The translations under genes and the position numbers were made by a program. Below the pieces are notes generated by a model, which saw nothing but the letters and a program-made list of their open reading frames with translations, did not search any database and was not told where the DNA came from. This document shows, in pieces, positions 17,395 through 29,205 of a stretch of DNA of 64,000 bases. This DNA comes from Paracoccaceae bacterium (GTDB taxonomy: Bacteria > Pseudomonadota > Alphaproteobacteria > Rhodobacterales > Rhodobacteraceae), in NCBI GenBank assembly GCA_011389685.1, contig JAABTV010000011.1, forward strand, positions 1 through 64,000, in the 5' to 3' direction. Each line of letters begins with the position of its first letter. Positions within the stretch are counted from its first letter, which is position 1.

Positions 17395-17428
17395 AAAGAA
17401 GCCTCGGAAATCTCTCCGAGGCTTCTTT
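17395..17428. terminator. Bidirectional terminator between paaG-like gene and gltA
   Basis: A perfect 14-bp stem (arms 17395-17408 and 17415-17428) with a 6-base loop. One arm begins AAAGAAG and the other ends CTTCTTT, so T-rich tracts follow in both directions. It serves the two convergent genes. Confidence 0.9.
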
Positions 17429-17449
17429 GTTTTGCTTGTGCCGGGTGTC

Positions 17450-18745
17450 TTAACGGTCCTCGACGTCGATATAGTCGCGGGCCGTTTCCCCGAGATAGAG
17501 TTGACGCGGGCGGCCGATCTTGTGCGCCGGATCCGACAACTGCTCTTTCCACTGAGAGATCCAGCCGACGGTGCGGGACAACGCGAATATGGGCGTGAAC
17601 ATGGATGTGGGGAAGCCCATCGCTTCGAGAATGATGCCGGAGTAGAAGTCGACATTCGGAAAGAGCTTCTTGTCGGCGAAATAGGGGTCATCGAGCGCCT
17701 GTTTCTCAAGCTCCTTGGCGACCTGAAGCACCGGGTTGTTCTCGATTCCGAGCAGGTCGAGCACCTCGTCCGCGGATTGCTTCATCACCTTCGCGCGGGG
17801 GTCGACATTCTTGTAGACCCGGTGACCAAAGCCCATCAGACGGAACGGATCGTCCTTGTCCTTGGCGCGCGCGATGAATTCGGGAATGCGTTCGACCGAT
17901 CCGATTTCCTTGAGCATTTCAAGGCAAGCCTGGTTTGCGCCACCATGGGCCGGCCCCCAAAGGCAGGCGATGCCGGCGGCAATGCACGCGAACGGGTTCG
18001 CCCCGGAGGACGAGGCCAGGCGGACGGTGGAGGTCGAGGCGTTCTGTTCGTGATCGGCGTGGAGGATGAAGATGCGATCCATCGCACGCGACAGGATCGG
18101 ATCGACCTCGTATTGTTCGGCCGGAACGGCGAAACACATGTGCAGGAAGTTCGAGGCGTAATCGAGATCGTTTCGCGGATAGACGAAGGGCTGCCCGATC
18201 GAATACTTGTAGGCCATCGCCGCGATGGTCGGCATCTTGGCGATCATGCGATGCGAGGCGATCTCGCGCTGGCGGGGATCGGAAATATCGGTCGAGTCGT
18301 GATAGAAGGCCGACATCGCGCCAACCACGCCGACCATGGTCGCCATCGGATGCGCATCGCGCCGAAATCCACGGAAGAAATTGTGCATCTGCTCGTGGAT
18401 CATGGTGTGGCGCGTGATCGTGGCCTCGAACGCCTCAAGATCCGATGCCTTGGGGAGTTCGCCATAAAGCAGCAGATAGCAGACTTCGAGATAATGCGAT
18501 TTCTCGGCAAGCTGATCAATCGGATAGCCGCGATGCAACAGCTCACCCTTGGCGCCATCGATATAGGTGATGGTGCTGTCGCAGGATGCGGTGGACGTGT
18601 AACCGGGATCATAGGTAAAGACGCCGGCCTCGGCATAGAGTTTTCGGATGTCGATGACATCTGGCCCGGCCGTCGGCGAAAGCAATGGCAGGTCGAAGGA
18701 TTTGCCGTCGATGGTCAGTGTCGCGGTCTTGCTGCTGTCAGTCAT
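17450..18745 (-). CDS. gltA: Citrate synthase
   Basis: 431 residues; condenses acetyl-CoA and oxaloacetate in the TCA cycle. Active-site segments visible are [10 protein letters not shown], the [15 protein letters not shown] block, and [17 protein letters not shown]. Type II (hexameric Gram-negative) size. The ATG at 18745 follows a strong SD (AGGAAGGG); upstream in-frame sequence is not part of the protein. It is downstream of gltX with an 82-base spacer. Confidence 0.97.
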   Translation of the reverse strand: MTDSSKTATLTIDGKSFDLPLLSPTAGPDVIDIRKLYAEAGVFTYDPGYTSTASCDSTITYIDGAKGELLHRGYPIDQLAEKSHYLEVCYLLLYGELPKASDLEAFEATITRHTMIHEQMHNFFRGFRRDAHPMATMVGVVGAMSAFYHDSTDISDPRQREIASHRMIAKMPTIAAMAYKYSIGQPFVYPRNDLDYASNFLHMCFAVPAEQYEVDPILSRAMDRIFILHADHEQNASTSTVRLASSSGANPFACIAAGIACLWGPAHGGANQACLEMLKEIGSVERIPEFIARAKDKDDPFRLMGFGHRVYKNVDPRAKVMKQSADEVLDLLGIENNPVLQVAKELEKQALDDPYFADKKLFPNVDFYSGIILEAMGFPTSMFTPIFALSRTVGWISQWKEQLSDPAHKIGRPRQLYLGETARDYIDVEDR

Positions 18746-18827
18746 GCTTTTCCCTTCCTCAAGTAACCCCGGCGCGGACCGCTTGGGGATGTCCAGTGAC
18801 GTTCGGCTTTCCGACGGAAAGAGCCTA

Positions 18828-20231
18828 TCATGTCTGCGCAGTGTCGGACAGTCGGGCCAGTGTCTCGTCGCGCCCAAGAACCAGCATCATGTCAAAAACG
18901 CTGGGCGTTGCCATCCGTCCCGCCAATGCGGCCCTGAGTGGACCAGCGAGCTTGCCGAACTTTGTGCCCTTTGCCTCTGCAAACCGGTTCAGAAGCTGTT
19001 CCAGATCAGCACGGGTCCAGCTAGCATTTTGCAAATGCGGCGTCAATTCATTGAGTATACCACGGGATGCAGGATCCAGTGCCTTCGCCGCTTTTTCGTC
19101 TGGTCGAATCGGACGGTCGGCCATGATAAAGTTAGCTTTTTCAATGAGATCTGGGAATGTCTTGGCGCGTTCCTTGAGAAATGGCATGGCTGCGCGCAGC
19201 ATTTCGGTTTTCCGGTCCGAAAGAGCGGGTTCGCCGATGATTGACAGGAAGTCCGACAACTCATGCAGCAGTGCAGCATCATCCGAAGCGGCGATGTGCT
19301 GACCGCAAATGTTTTCGAGTTTCTTGAAATCGAACCGGGCGGGCGCGCGCCCGATGCCCTTGAGGTCGAACCACTCGATGGCTTGGGCATCGGAAAAGAA
19401 CTCGGCGTCGCCATGGCTCCAGCCCAGCCGCGCGAGGTAGTTTCGCAGGCCGGCGGCCGGATACCCCATGGCCTGGTATTCATCGACGCCAAGCGCCCCG
19501 TGCCGTTTCGACAGCTTCTTGCCATCCGGGCCGTGGATAAGGGGAATATGGGCCCAGACCGGCACCTGCCATCCCATGGCTTGGTAAACCAGTTGCTGGC
19601 GCGCGGCGTTGTTGAGGTGATCATCACCCCGGATGACATGTGTTACACCCATGTCGTGGTCGTCGACCACGACCGCGAGCATGTAGACCGGCGTTCCGTC
19701 GGACCGCAACAGCACCATATCGTCGATCTGATCGTTCCTGATGGTGACGTCGCCCTGCACCTCGTCGCGAATGATGGTCACGCCGTCATGTGGCGCCCTG
19801 AGACGGATGACGTGGGGCAGGTCGGGATGCGTTTCCGGATCGGCATCGCGCCAGGGGCTTTGAAAATATGTCGACCGCTTCTCGGCGCGCGCCTGGTTGC
19901 GAGATTGTTCGATTTCTTCCTGTGTCGAGAAACACTTGTAGGCTTGCCCCCGGGCCAACAGCTCCCTTGCGACCTCGACGTGGCGCTCGGCACGGCTGGC
20001 CTGACTGACCACCTCACCGTCATGATCCAGCCCGAGCCATGCAAGCCCCCTGAGAATCGCTTCGGTCGCTTCGGCGGTGGAGCGTTCGCGGTCGGTATCC
20101 TCGATCCGGAGCAGGAACTTTCCATCGCGCCCGCGCGCAAAAAGCCAGTTGAACAGCGCGGTGCGAGCGCCGCCGATATGCAGGAAACCGGTTGGCGAAG
20201 GGGCAAATCGGGTCACGACTTGATCGGTCAT
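18828..20231 (-). CDS. gltX: Glutamate--tRNA ligase
   Basis: 467 residues. A class I aminoacyl-tRNA synthetase with the HIGH-type motif in [20 protein letters not shown] (residues 8-27) and the KMSKS-type motif GKKLSKRHG. It charges tRNA-Glu. The start at 20231 gives the canonical N-terminus; the longer open frame upstream is non-coding. It is divergent from comEC with a 75-base spacer. Confidence 0.96.
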   Translation of the reverse strand: MTDQVVTRFAPSPTGFLHIGGARTALFNWLFARGRDGKFLLRIEDTDRERSTAEATEAILRGLAWLGLDHDGEVVSQASRAERHVEVARELLARGQAYKCFSTQEEIEQSRNQARAEKRSTYFQSPWRDADPETHPDLPHVIRLRAPHDGVTIIRDEVQGDVTIRNDQIDDMVLLRSDGTPVYMLAVVVDDHDMGVTHVIRGDDHLNNAARQQLVYQAMGWQVPVWAHIPLIHGPDGKKLSKRHGALGVDEYQAMGYPAAGLRNYLARLGWSHGDAEFFSDAQAIEWFDLKGIGRAPARFDFKKLENICGQHIAASDDAALLHELSDFLSIIGEPALSDRKTEMLRAAMPFLKERAKTFPDLIEKANFIMADRPIRPDEKAAKALDPASRGILNELTPHLQNASWTRADLEQLLNRFAEAKGTKFGKLAGPLRAALAGRMATPSVFDMMLVLGRDETLARLSDTAQT

Positions 20232-20306
20232 AAACGTTAATCTTTCGGTAACCATGGCTGGGTAGTTTGGAGCCTGTCTAATGCTCTGCCAGGACAAGGA
20301 CAAGCC

Positions 20307-22328
20307 ATGCAGCTCTGGAGGCGCGTTGAAGCCGCTGTGTTGGCTCAGAGGGGGCATTTCTTTCCCTGGGTTCCGGTGTGTCTTGCATTCGGGATCGGGA
20401 TCTATTTCAGCCTTCGCTTCGAACCGAGCCGGGCCATCCTTCCCTATATTGCACTGGGCGGGCTCGGCGGCGCGATTCTGATCCGGCACGTAAATGCGGC
20501 ATGGGCGCCTTTCATCTGGGCGGCGGTCCTCATCTCATCCGGTTTCGGATTGGCCATGGTGCGGGCGCATCTTCTGGAGCGTCCGGTTCTGGGCTGGCGC
20601 TACTATGGGCCGGTCGAAGGCCGGATCATCGGGATCGACCGTTCGGGGAGTGGCGCGCCCCGTCTTCTGCTGGATCAGGTGGTTCTCGCCAGGGTTCCCT
20701 TTGAAAGGCGTCCGGAGCGCGTGCGCATCTCACTTCACGGGACAGGCGGGACGGAGCCGCGCGCCGGGGCGAAGGTCATGGTGACCGCGCATCTTACGCC
20801 GCCGGGCGGCCCGGTCGAGCCGGGCGGGTTCGATTTTCAGCGCCACTCATGGTTCCAGAAACTCGGTGCGGTCGGCTATGCGCGCACGCCATTGATGTTG
20901 CTTGAGCCAAGCGGTTCGGAGCAGCTCCTGTTTCGGGCGCGTCTCGCGCTCTCGCACCATGTCCAGTCCAGAATCCCGGGTGAATCCGGGGCCTTTGCCG
21001 CCGCGATCATGACCGGCGACCGGGCAGGCATGGGGCCGGGGTCTCTTGAGGCGCTCAGGGCGTCCAATCTTGCACATCTGCTGGCGATCTCGGGACTTCA
21101 CATGGGGCTTCTGGCGGGTTTCATATTTGCGGTGGTCCGCCTGGGGCTGGCCGCTGTTCCGCCTCTCGGTCTGCGCGTGCCGGGCAAGAAGATCGCGGCC
21201 GTGATCGCCCTGGTCTTCGCAGCGGGCTATCTGGCCCTGTCGGGGGGAAACGTGGCAACAGAACGCGCCTTTGTCATGGTGGCCGTGGCGCTCCTGGCGG
21301 TGATGGCGGACCGGCGTGCGATTTCGTTGCGGGCTGTCGGGCTTGCCGCGACGATCATCCTGATCCTGCGCCCCGAAGCCTTGCTCGGTCCGGGATTCCA
21401 GATGTCTTTCGCCGCCACCACCGCGCTTGTCGCGGTTTTCGGCTGGATGCGCGATGCGAAACTCAACCTCAAGCAGGCCTGGATGCGGCCGGTTGCGGCC
21501 GTGATCATTTCGTCGGCCGTGGCCGGCGCGGCGACTGGCCCTGTCGGGGCCGCGCATTTCAATCAGACCGCGCATTTCGGGCTGATCGCCAATCTGCTTT
21601 CCGTGCCGCTGATGGGAACCCTGATCATCCCGGCCCTGGTATGCGCGGCACTGTTGATGCCGGTGGGCCTTGACGGATGGCCGCTGGCGGTGGCGGGAGC
21701 GGGTCTGGACTGGATACTCGGGGTCGCGCATACGGTCGAGAGCATTGAAGGTTCGCGTGGCGCGGTGCCAAGCCCGGATTGGTATGTCTTGCCAATGATG
21801 GCATTCGGTTTTCTGGTCGTGATTCTGTGGCAGGGTCGCATGCGGTTTCTCGGTCTTGGCCCGGTCGTGGCGTCGGTGATCGCCTGGGCCACGGTTGACC
21901 GGCCCGATATCCTGATTGCGGATGGTGGGGCGCTGGTTGGCGTGATGGGGGGGGAGGGTCGCGCCCTGAGCAAGGCGCGTGGAGCCGGCTTTGTCGCAGA
22001 CAACTGGCTGGAAAACGATGGCAACCCGGACAGTCAGAAAGTGGCGGCGGCGAGATGGGGAACCACCGTTTCGGCCAGCCGGATCCCGGTCGTTCATGTC
22101 ACCGGGAAACGCGCTGCCGCGGACGTGCGATGCGCTGCGGGTGAGATCGTTGTGAGCAATGCAACATTGCCCGCCGGCCTGAGCTGTGATGCGTTTGATC
22201 CGGGCCGGATGCGCGAAACAGGAGCCATCGCCCTGCGCCATGACCCAGGGCATGACCGGCTGACCGTCACGACCGCGCGCGATTTCACCGGAAACCGGCT
22301 TTGGAATACGCCCGGCGCCGGTCAGTAA
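20307..22328 (+). CDS. comEC: ComEC/Rec2-family DNA-uptake channel protein
   Basis: 673 residues and highly hydrophobic. The competence-domain signature [16 protein letters not shown] lies near residue 255, followed by several membrane spans. An N-terminal DUF4131-like soluble domain precedes it. ComEC moves single-stranded DNA across the inner membrane during transformation, and in Rhodobacter it is needed to take up GTA-delivered DNA. The C-terminal soluble part (about 530-673) is shorter than in Firmicutes and shows no HXHXDH metallo-beta-lactamase motif. It overlaps lexA tail to tail by 7 bases. Confidence 0.9.
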   Translation: MQLWRRVEAAVLAQRGHFFPWVPVCLAFGIGIYFSLRFEPSRAILPYIALGGLGGAILIRHVNAAWAPFIWAAVLISSGFGLAMVRAHLLERPVLGWRYYGPVEGRIIGIDRSGSGAPRLLLDQVVLARVPFERRPERVRISLHGTGGTEPRAGAKVMVTAHLTPPGGPVEPGGFDFQRHSWFQKLGAVGYARTPLMLLEPSGSEQLLFRARLALSHHVQSRIPGESGAFAAAIMTGDRAGMGPGSLEALRASNLAHLLAISGLHMGLLAGFIFAVVRLGLAAVPPLGLRVPGKKIAAVIALVFAAGYLALSGGNVATERAFVMVAVALLAVMADRRAISLRAVGLAATIILILRPEALLGPGFQMSFAATTALVAVFGWMRDAKLNLKQAWMRPVAAVIISSAVAGAATGPVGAAHFNQTAHFGLIANLLSVPLMGTLIIPALVCAALLMPVGLDGWPLAVAGAGLDWILGVAHTVESIEGSRGAVPSPDWYVLPMMAFGFLVVILWQGRMRFLGLGPVVASVIAWATVDRPDILIADGGALVGVMGGEGRALSKARGAGFVADNWLENDGNPDSQKVAAARWGTTVSASRIPVVHVTGKRAAADVRCAAGEIVVSNATLPAGLSCDAFDPGRMRETGAIALRHDPGHDRLTVTTARDFTGNRLWNTPGAGQ

Positions 22329-23020
22329 GTGCGGATCAGGCCAACCAGGCGGCCCTGAACCTTGACCTTGTCATCGGGAAAGACGCGGGTCTCGTATGCC
22401 GGGTTGGCCGCTTCCAGTGCGATGGCGTTGCCGCGGCGGAAGAACCGTTTCAACGTCGCCTCGTGGTCGTCGACCAGCGCAACCACGATATCGCCGTTCT
22501 CGGCGGTCGGGGTTTCGCGAATGATGACCACGTCGCCGTCATTGATCCCGGCGTCGATCATCGAATCGCCTTTGACTTCAAGCGCATAATGATCCTCGTT
22601 GCCGCGTATCATCGACTGTGGCACGGCAACATTATGCGTTGACTGCTGAATCGCCTCGATCGGAACACCGGCCGCGATCCGGCCCATGACCGGCAATTCG
22701 CAGGCTTCTACCGCGGCGATTTCGATCGCGTTGGCAGGTTTTCTCGTGTCGCGCCGATCGCCTTCGATCACACGGGGATGAAAACCGGATGCATCGCCAC
22801 CAAGACTTTCCGGAAGTTTGACAATCTCGATCGCGCGCGCGCGATGGGCCAGGCGGCGGATGAAACCGCGTTCTTCCAAGGCGGTGATCAGACGATGGAT
22901 GCCCGATTTCGAGCGCAGGTCCAGCGCCTCTTTCATTTCGTCGAAGGACGGCGGAACGCCATCGCGCTGGACGCGTTTGTGAATGAATTCCAGAAGGTCA
23001 AGTTGTTTGCGGGTCAGCAT
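22322..23020 (-). CDS. lexA: LexA repressor
   Basis: 232 residues. The N-terminal winged helix begins [17 protein letters not shown]. The self-cleavage site is Ala-Gly in GRIAAGVP. The catalytic serine is in [10 protein letters not shown] and the lysine in ATLKRFF. Cleavage on RecA filaments derepresses SOS genes. A canonical alphaproteobacterial LexA box lies 35 bases upstream, so the gene is autoregulated. Longer in-frame starts would run into that box. Confidence 0.97.
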   Translation of the reverse strand: MLTRKQLDLLEFIHKRVQRDGVPPSFDEMKEALDLRSKSGIHRLITALEERGFIRRLAHRARAIEIVKLPESLGGDASGFHPRVIEGDRRDTRKPANAIEIAAVEACELPVMGRIAAGVPIEAIQQSTHNVAVPQSMIRGNEDHYALEVKGDSMIDAGINDGDVVIIRETPTAENGDIVVALVDDHEATLKRFFRRGNAIALEAANPAYETRVFPDDKVKVQGRLVGLIRTY

Positions 23021-23054
23021 GGTCGGCCTCCGGTTCGGGTTCACGTTTTCTTTT

Positions 23055-23069
23055 GTTCTAGTCATGTTC
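23055..23069. promoter_or_regulatory. LexA (SOS) box upstream of lexA
   Basis: GTTC-TAGTCAT-GTTC is an exact match to the GTTC-N7-GTTC direct repeat recognised by alphaproteobacterial LexA. It sits 35 bases before the lexA start. Confidence 0.9.
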
Positions 23070-23122
23070 TTGTTTTGTGTCAACCGCGCGATAAGGCCCG
23101 CACCGTCAATCTGCTGACGCTG

Positions 23123-24295
23123 TCAATACGGGATATAGCGAATCTGGCTTCCGGCGGGACGGGCCTCGGCATTGGGCGGCGAGATCGCCAGCGCGTTGGT
23201 GTCGGCCAGAACCGACAGAAGCGCGCTGTCCTGGCGGCTGGCCACGGTGATGCGGCCGTTCTCGACCCATGCGCGCTGGTAATGTTCTCGCGGTCCATTG
23301 GCGGCGAGATCATGGGTCAGGATGGCGATCTGATTTTCGGCTGGTTCCGCACCCAGTCCCAGCATGGTCCGGATCATCGGCGCAAGAAACACGCGGGCGC
23401 ACACCATGGCAGAGACCGGGTTGCCCGGCAGCCCAACCATCGCGGCATTGCCCATCCGCCCCGCCATGAGCGGTTTGCCGGGGCGGATCGCGATCTTGTA
23501 GAAAGACCGTTCCAACCCCATTGACTCGGCCACATCGCCAACGATGTCATGATCCCCGACCGACGCCCCGCCGATGGTCACGATCAGATCCGCACCCTCG
23601 GCAAGCCGAAACGCGGTTTCGAGGCTTTCGCGATTGTCCCGCGCGATCGGAAGCAGCCGGGGCGCGGCCCCCCACGCCGCGAGCATCGCATGCAGACCGA
23701 AGCTGTTCGAGGCGATGATCTGATCGGGCCCGGGGTCTTCGCCCGGCATCACCAGTTCGTCGCCGGTGGAAATCAGCGCCACGACCGGTTTGCGATGGAC
23801 CGGCACCTGCCCGATATTCATTGCCGCCAGCAGGGCAAGGTCTTCGGGGCGGAGTCGTCGCGGTGCGCTGACCACGGTTCCGACCGAGAAATCATTGCCT
23901 TGCGGGCGAATGTTCGCGCCCCCGGATTGCGCGCTGGCGATGGTGATCAGATCGCCGCGCCGCTCGATATCCTCTTGAATGACAACGCGGCTTGCCCCTT
24001 GGGGAAGCGGCGCCCCGGTAAAGATGCGAACCGCGTGGCCGGGTTTGACCTTGCCCGCGAACGCACGACCGGCCGCGCTCTCGCCGATGATCTTGAACTG
24101 AGCGTGCAGATCAGCCTCGTCCCCGATCAGCGCGTAGCCATCCATTGCCGAGGCGTCGAACGGCGGCTGGTCCCGACGCGCCGTGGCATCCTCGGCCAGG
24201 ACGCGGCCGGAGGCGTCGAGGAGCGGCACGGTCTCTTGTTCGGTGGGGCGCACCAAGGCAAACAGATCGGCAAGGGCTTCGCCGACACTAATCAT
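23123..24295 (-). CDS. moeA: Molybdopterin molybdenumtransferase
   Basis: 390 residues. It inserts molybdate into adenylated molybdopterin, the last step of Mo-cofactor synthesis. Family blocks seen are [48 protein letters not shown] and [11 protein letters not shown]. The start overlaps the moaC stop by 4 bases. Confidence 0.95.
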   Translation of the reverse strand: MISVGEALADLFALVRPTEQETVPLLDASGRVLAEDATARRDQPPFDASAMDGYALIGDEADLHAQFKIIGESAAGRAFAGKVKPGHAVRIFTGAPLPQGASRVVIQEDIERRGDLITIASAQSGGANIRPQGNDFSVGTVVSAPRRLRPEDLALLAAMNIGQVPVHRKPVVALISTGDELVMPGEDPGPDQIIASNSFGLHAMLAAWGAAPRLLPIARDNRESLETAFRLAEGADLIVTIGGASVGDHDIVGDVAESMGLERSFYKIAIRPGKPLMAGRMGNAAMVGLPGNPVSAMVCARVFLAPMIRTMLGLGAEPAENQIAILTHDLAANGPREHYQRAWVENGRITVASRQDSALLSVLADTNALAISPPNAEARPAGSQIRYIPY

Positions 24296-24768
24296 GGCGC
24301 GACGAAGCGGCCGGATTTCCCGCCATCCTTCAGCACGACCCGGATATCCGAGATCACCATCGTCCTGTCCACCGCCTTCACCATGTCATGAACGGTGAGC
24401 GCTGCGGTCGAGACGGCGGTCAGCGCCTCCATTTCCACGCCGGTCTTGCCCGTGGTCTTGACCGTCGCCTCGATCTGGACCCCGGGCAGATCGGCATCGA
24501 GCGAAAGATCGACCGACACCTTTGCAATCGGCAGAGGGTGGCACAACGGGATAAGATCGGCCGTCTTTTTCGCACCCATGATCCCGGCCAGCCGCGCCAC
24601 GGACAGGACATCGCCCTTCCCGGCGCGACCTTCCGAGATCAGACCGAACGTGGCGCGTTCCATGCGCACCGAACCGCGCGCGATGGCAACGCGGTCGGTA
24701 TCGGTCTTGTCGGAGACATCGACCATATGGGCATCGCCCCTGGCGTCGAAATGGGTGAGGTTTGCCAT
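24292..24768 (-). CDS. moaC: Cyclic pyranopterin monophosphate synthase
   Basis: 158 residues; second enzyme of molybdenum cofactor biosynthesis. Signatures are [15 protein letters not shown] and [18 protein letters not shown]. It sits three bases after trpC and overlaps moeA, so tryptophan and Mo-cofactor genes share one transcript. Confidence 0.96.
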   Translation of the reverse strand: MANLTHFDARGDAHMVDVSDKTDTDRVAIARGSVRMERATFGLISEGRAGKGDVLSVARLAGIMGAKKTADLIPLCHPLPIAKVSVDLSLDADLPGVQIEATVKTTGKTGVEMEALTAVSTAALTVHDMVKAVDRTMVISDIRVVLKDGGKSGRFVAP

Positions 24769-24771
24769 GGT

Positions 24772-25584
24772 CTACACGCTCCCGGGGGTGAGCGGATGGG
24801 CCAAAAGGGTTCGGGTCGCCAATTCCACGTTGTCCTGCCGCATCAGGCTTTCCCCGATCAGGAAACAACGCGCGCCATAGCGCGCTATATCGGCCAGATC
24901 CTCAGGTGTGTCGAGCCCACTTTCCGATACGATCAGACGATCGGGCGGAACCATGCGCGACAGGCGGCGCGTGGTGTCGAGCGACGTTTCGAACGTATTG
25001 AGATCTCGGTTGTTGATACCGATCATCCGCGATGACAGCTTTTCGGCGCGGTCAAGCTCGCTTTGGTCATGAACTTCGATCAAGGCGTCCATACCCCATT
25101 CCGTGGCCGTGGACTCGAGGTCGAGCGCCTGTTCGTCCGACACGCTGGCCATGATGATGAGGATGCAATCGGCACCAAGCGCGCGGGCTTCAATCACCTG
25201 ATAGGGATCATACATGAAATCCTTGCGCAAGACCGGCAGGTCGACCGCGGCGCGCGCCTCGCTCAGATACGTCTTGTCGCCCTGAAAACTGGGGGTATCG
25301 GTCAGAATCGAAAGGCAGGTGGCACCACCGGCTTCATAAGCCCGCGCAAGAGCCGGAGGATCGAAATCAGCGCGAATGAGGCCTTTTGACGGGCTGGCTT
25401 TCTTGATCTCGGCGATCAGGCCATAGCCCTCGCGGGAGGCTTCGAACAGCGCGTTTGCAAACGGCCGCACCGACGGGGCTTCGCGGGCCTCGGCCTCAAG
25501 CGCATCGAGTGGTTTTGCCGCCTTGTCCGCTGCGATCTCCTCAAGTTTATACGCCTTGATCTTGTCGAGGATGGTTGCGGTCAT
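24772..25584 (-). CDS. trpC: Indole-3-glycerol phosphate synthase
   Basis: 270 residues, a TIM barrel that closes the indole ring in tryptophan synthesis. Motifs are [38 protein letters not shown] and [12 protein letters not shown]. It is monofunctional (no TrpF domain). The start overlaps the trpD stop by 4 bases. Confidence 0.97.
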   Translation of the reverse strand: MTATILDKIKAYKLEEIAADKAAKPLDALEAEAREAPSVRPFANALFEASREGYGLIAEIKKASPSKGLIRADFDPPALARAYEAGGATCLSILTDTPSFQGDKTYLSEARAAVDLPVLRKDFMYDPYQVIEARALGADCILIIMASVSDEQALDLESTATEWGMDALIEVHDQSELDRAEKLSSRMIGINNRDLNTFETSLDTTRRLSRMVPPDRLIVSESGLDTPEDLADIARYGARCFLIGESLMRQDNVELATRTLLAHPLTPGSV

Positions 25585-26603
25585 TTGGCCTCCGTCGTGA
25601 TCGTCGCCAGCGCGTCAATCTTTGCTTTCGCGGCACCCGAGTCGATGCTCTCGCGCGCCATCTCTACACCGTCGCGCAGATTGCCGGCCCGTCCTGCAAT
25701 CACCAGCGCGGCGGCGGAGTTGAGCAGGACGGCGTCCCGATAGGCCGACGCCTCGCCAGCGAGCAACGCGCGCAAGGCGGCCGCGTTTTCGGCCGGTGTG
25801 CCACCCATGATCGCCTCGAAAGGGTGCGTGGGCAAGCCGAAATCCTCGGGATGAAGCTCGACCTCGCGGACAGAACCATCCTCTTCCAGGGCTGCAACCC
25901 ATGTCACGCCGGTGATGGTCATTTCATCGGTGCCATCCGAACCGTGAACCAGCCAGGCACGTTCGCTCCCCAGTTGGCCAAGGGTTTCGGCCATCGGGCG
26001 GATCAGGTCACGAGAGAACGCGCCGGTGAGTTGCCGCTTGACCCCGGCGGGGTTGGTCAATGGGCCGAGAATGTTGAAAATGGTGCGGGTGCCAAGCTCG
26101 GCCCGGGATGGGCCGACATGCGCCATGGCCGGGTGATGCATGGGCGCCATCATGAAGGCGATGCCGCAGCTTTCAAGCGCCTTTTCAACGATATGCGGGC
26201 CGATCATGACGTTGATACCCATGGCCGAAAGAGCATCTGCCGCCCCAGATTTCGAGCTCAGGTTGCGGTTGCCATGTTTGGCCACCGGCACGCCTGCACC
26301 GGCGACCACAAAGGCGGTCGCGGTCGAGATGTTGAACGTGCCCTTGCCATCGCCCCCGGTGCCCACGATATCCATCGCGCCTACGGGAGCATTGACGCGA
26401 TGGCACTTGGCCCGCATCACCGAAACGGCGGCGGTATATTCCTCGACCGTTTCGCCGCGCGTGCGCAGCGCCATCAACAGGCCGCCGATCTGGCTGGGCG
26501 TGGCGTCGCCCTCGAACAGGATGGTAAAGGCCGTTTCGGCCTCGGCCCGCGTCAACGTGCGCTCGGCGGCAGCACCGATCAGGGGTTTCAACCGTTCGCT
26601 CAT
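25581..26603 (-). CDS. trpD: Anthranilate phosphoribosyltransferase
   Basis: 340 residues. It adds phosphoribose from PRPP to anthranilate. The PRPP-binding loop is [17 protein letters not shown], and [17 protein letters not shown] follows. It is overlapped at both ends (trpG upstream, trpC downstream), so the three are translationally coupled. Confidence 0.97.
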   Translation of the reverse strand: MSERLKPLIGAAAERTLTRAEAETAFTILFEGDATPSQIGGLLMALRTRGETVEEYTAAVSVMRAKCHRVNAPVGAMDIVGTGGDGKGTFNISTATAFVVAGAGVPVAKHGNRNLSSKSGAADALSAMGINVMIGPHIVEKALESCGIAFMMAPMHHPAMAHVGPSRAELGTRTIFNILGPLTNPAGVKRQLTGAFSRDLIRPMAETLGQLGSERAWLVHGSDGTDEMTITGVTWVAALEEDGSVREVELHPEDFGLPTHPFEAIMGGTPAENAAALRALLAGEASAYRDAVLLNSAAALVIAGRAGNLRDGVEMARESIDSGAAKAKIDALATITTEAK

Positions 26604-27181
26604 GCCGGAACCTTCAACTCATCGAGAAAATTCCTGAGAAGCGCGTGACCATGTTGCGAGGCGATGGATTCGGGATGAAACTGGACGCCGTGAATGGGCA
26701 AGGTCCTGTGTTGCAAGCCCATGATGGTTCCGTCCTCGATCTCGGCAGTGATCGCCAGCGTGTCGGGCAGACTTTCGCGTTCGACCACCAGCGAGTGATA
26801 GCGCGTGGCTTCGAACGGGCTGGGCAACCCTTTGAACATGCCTTTGCCCGTGTGCCGTATGTGTCCCATCTTGCCATGCACGATCTCGTGGCAGCGCACC
26901 ACCTTGCCGCCGAATGCCTGTCCGATGGTCTGGTGACCCAGACACACACCGAGCAGCGGGGTGCGCGTCTCGGCGGCGGCAAGCACCAGATCGAGGCAAA
27001 TGCCCGCCTGGTCCGGATCGCATGGTCCGGGAGAGAGTAGGATGCCCGTCGGGTTCATGGCCATCGCCGCCTGCACGTCAAGTGCATCGTTGCGCTTCAC
27101 CACGGTTTCGGCGCCCAATTCTCCAAGGAAATGCACGAGGTTATAGGTAAAACTGTCATAATTGTCGATCAGTAGCAGCAT
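26600..27181 (-). CDS. trpG: Anthranilate synthase glutamine amidotransferase subunit
   Basis: 193 residues of the class I amidotransferase family. It hydrolyses glutamine and passes ammonia to TrpE. Visible motifs are [14 protein letters not shown], the oxyanion LSPGPCDP, the nucleophile cysteine in [16 protein letters not shown], and the His-Glu pair in VQFHPESI. The ATG at 27181 is preferred over a TTG nine bases upstream. It could also serve aminodeoxychorismate synthase. Its partner TrpE is encoded separately at 29876-31387. Confidence 0.94.
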   Translation of the reverse strand: MLLLIDNYDSFTYNLVHFLGELGAETVVKRNDALDVQAAMAMNPTGILLSPGPCDPDQAGICLDLVLAAAETRTPLLGVCLGHQTIGQAFGGKVVRCHEIVHGKMGHIRHTGKGMFKGLPSPFEATRYHSLVVERESLPDTLAITAEIEDGTIMGLQHRTLPIHGVQFHPESIASQHGHALLRNFLDELKVPA

Positions 27182-27296
27182 TTTGCCCAACTTCTTTTCT
27201 TTGGGGCTGGAGGGGAGGCCCCGGGTCGCGATATACTTGTTCAGGCTTGCAGCGCATCGTCAAGGGGCGCACGGTCCCGACGAGCAGGAAAAAAGG

Positions 27297-29084
27297 GTGG
27301 ATGCAGTGGCAAGGGGGTTTTTGAGCGGTATCGCCATGGGGGCTGTGGTTGCGGTCGCGGGTGCGGTGGGCCTGTCTTTCATCATTGATCCGCCCGACCC
27401 GCCCAAACCGGATGCCGTGGCCCTCGATGTGCCGGTGGGGTCGGAGTTCAACCAGTCGCGCATGGATGACCGGGCTGACTTGCCCAAGGGCGAGCCGGTG
27501 CAGCAGGGTGTTCCGGTGTCCCGGGTCTCGCCCCCTGCGCCGGATGATCTCACGTCGCTGACGGAAAGCGACACCCGACCAGCGGAAGTTCCACAGACCG
27601 GGCGACCTGCGCCAGCGATTTCGGCCCCCGACGATGCGGCCCCCTCGCCAGAGCTTTCGTCGGTCGGGCGGGATGCGCCCATTACGCAGGTCGTCGGGGC
27701 GGGCGACTCGCCGGTGGCGCCCCCGAAGGAAACCCGCATGACGATCCCGACCGAACCGCCCCGACCGGCGGCGCCCACGGCCATAGGCGACGTGGCGAGC
27801 CCTGCGACGCAAAGTGAGGCACCATCGGAGCCGGCGCTTCCCGAGCTTGCAAACGACATTGACCTTGACCTTCAAGGCATTGAAAAGAGTGATGAAAGGC
27901 CAGGATCGGCATCCGGGTCAGTCGTCGCCCCGGTGACTGGGGCAGAAGATGAAGAATTGGTGATCCGGATTGATCCGGCGCCGGCGCCTTCGGTCGAAAT
28001 CGCGGAACCGCAGGCGCAGGGAACCGGGCTGGAGCCTGATGCGGATGACGCGTCGCCCGTGCCGCCTTCCAGCACGCAAGATGTCGGCGAGAGGAGAGAC
28101 GAGGCGGGACCGGTTCCGATGCTGCCGCGGACGCCGGAAACCGGGGAGGCGCAGGTCGAGGTTCAGGGCACCGCCGAACGCCGCGACACGCCCGAAACAC
28201 CCGATGTTCCCTTGGTTCGGGACCGGCGCGAGCGGGACGGCGACGGCGAACAGGCCATCGCGATCGGGACGCCGGCGACGCGGTTGACCGATCGGGCGGA
28301 CGGCTTTTCGCAGAGCGGGCGGGTGCGGATCGGAACCGCCGCCACCGCGCCGACACCGCGTGAAACGCAAGCACCGGACAGCCCGGCGCCCGCCGAGCAA
28401 CCGCCGTTCCAAAAGTATTCTGAGACCGCAGAAGTCGCTGAAAACAAACCGAAAATGGCAATCGTTCTGATTGACGACCCGGAGGCCGATGTCGGCATCG
28501 AGGCGCTTTCGACCTTTCCCTATGCGCTGAGTTTCGCGGTCGATACGAACCGGGCGGATGCAGCGGATCGGATGGCGATGTATCGGGCGGCGGGGTTCGA
28601 GGTTCTGGCGCTGGTCGACCTGCCCGAGGGGGCCGGGGCCGGAGATGTGGAAGTGGCGATGCAGGTCTTGCTGGAGCGGGTGCCGGAGGCGGTGGGCGTG
28701 ATGGAAGCGCCCGGGGACGGGATCCAGTCGAGCCGCGAAATCGTCACGCAAGTTACGGAAATCGTTGAGAATTCCGGGCATGGCTTGCTGCTTTACCCGA
28801 AGGGGCTCGACACCGGGCGCAAACTGGCCAGCAAGGCGGGCGTTCCGGCCGCGTCGATCTTTCGCGACTTCGACGCCAAGGATGAAAAGCCCAGCGTTAT
28901 CAGGCGCTTCCTGAACTATGCCGCGCTCAAGGCGGGGAGTGAGCAGGGTGGTGTGGTGATGGTCGGGCGGCTGCGGCCCGACACTGTGACGGCGCTTCTT
29001 TTGTGGGGGCTTGAGGACCGGGCGCGGGACATTGCCCTGACCCCGGTCAGCGCGATCATGCAGGCGCAGCAAGGTGAAGGTTAA
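27297..29084 (+). CDS. Divergent polysaccharide deacetylase family protein (DUF610/YibQ type)
   Basis: 595 residues from a GTG start with SD AGGA at 27286-27289. An N-terminal signal anchor (GFLSGIAMGAVVAVAGAVG) leads into about 340 residues rich in Pro, Ala, Glu and Thr that look disordered. The C-terminal 210 residues form the globular domain, beginning KMAIVLIDDPEADVGIEAL and containing FPYALSFAVDT. The fold belongs to the divergent polysaccharide deacetylases, but I cannot confirm the metal-binding residues, so activity is uncertain. It is probably periplasmic and envelope-related. Other frames here are open but lack family features. Confidence 0.72.
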   Translation: MDAVARGFLSGIAMGAVVAVAGAVGLSFIIDPPDPPKPDAVALDVPVGSEFNQSRMDDRADLPKGEPVQQGVPVSRVSPPAPDDLTSLTESDTRPAEVPQTGRPAPAISAPDDAAPSPELSSVGRDAPITQVVGAGDSPVAPPKETRMTIPTEPPRPAAPTAIGDVASPATQSEAPSEPALPELANDIDLDLQGIEKSDERPGSASGSVVAPVTGAEDEELVIRIDPAPAPSVEIAEPQAQGTGLEPDADDASPVPPSSTQDVGERRDEAGPVPMLPRTPETGEAQVEVQGTAERRDTPETPDVPLVRDRRERDGDGEQAIAIGTPATRLTDRADGFSQSGRVRIGTAATAPTPRETQAPDSPAPAEQPPFQKYSETAEVAENKPKMAIVLIDDPEADVGIEALSTFPYALSFAVDTNRADAADRMAMYRAAGFEVLALVDLPEGAGAGDVEVAMQVLLERVPEAVGVMEAPGDGIQSSREIVTQVTEIVENSGHGLLLYPKGLDTGRKLASKAGVPAASIFRDFDAKDEKPSVIRRFLNYAALKAGSEQGGVVMVGRLRPDTVTALLLWGLEDRARDIALTPVSAIMQAQQGEG

Positions 29085-29104
29085 CGCCGCTAAGGGGTGC
29101 AGAC

Positions 29105-29124
29105 CGGGGGGTGACTCCCGGCTG
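29105..29124 (+). repeat. Short recurring motif CGGGGGGTGAC...CCGGCTG, copy 1
   Basis: It lies 20 bases after the preceding stop codon. A near-identical copy (one extra G, two substitutions) occurs at 59496-59516, also just past a gene ending in GGTTAACG. The function is unknown; it may be part of a dispersed intergenic repeat. Confidence 0.35.
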
Positions 29125-29205
29125 TTTCCCGGCTGCCGGGCGTGCACCGCCGCGTTGCAGCAATCTTCCCGGTCGGATCGGTAAACGTTGCGTGCGTTGC
29201 GTGGC

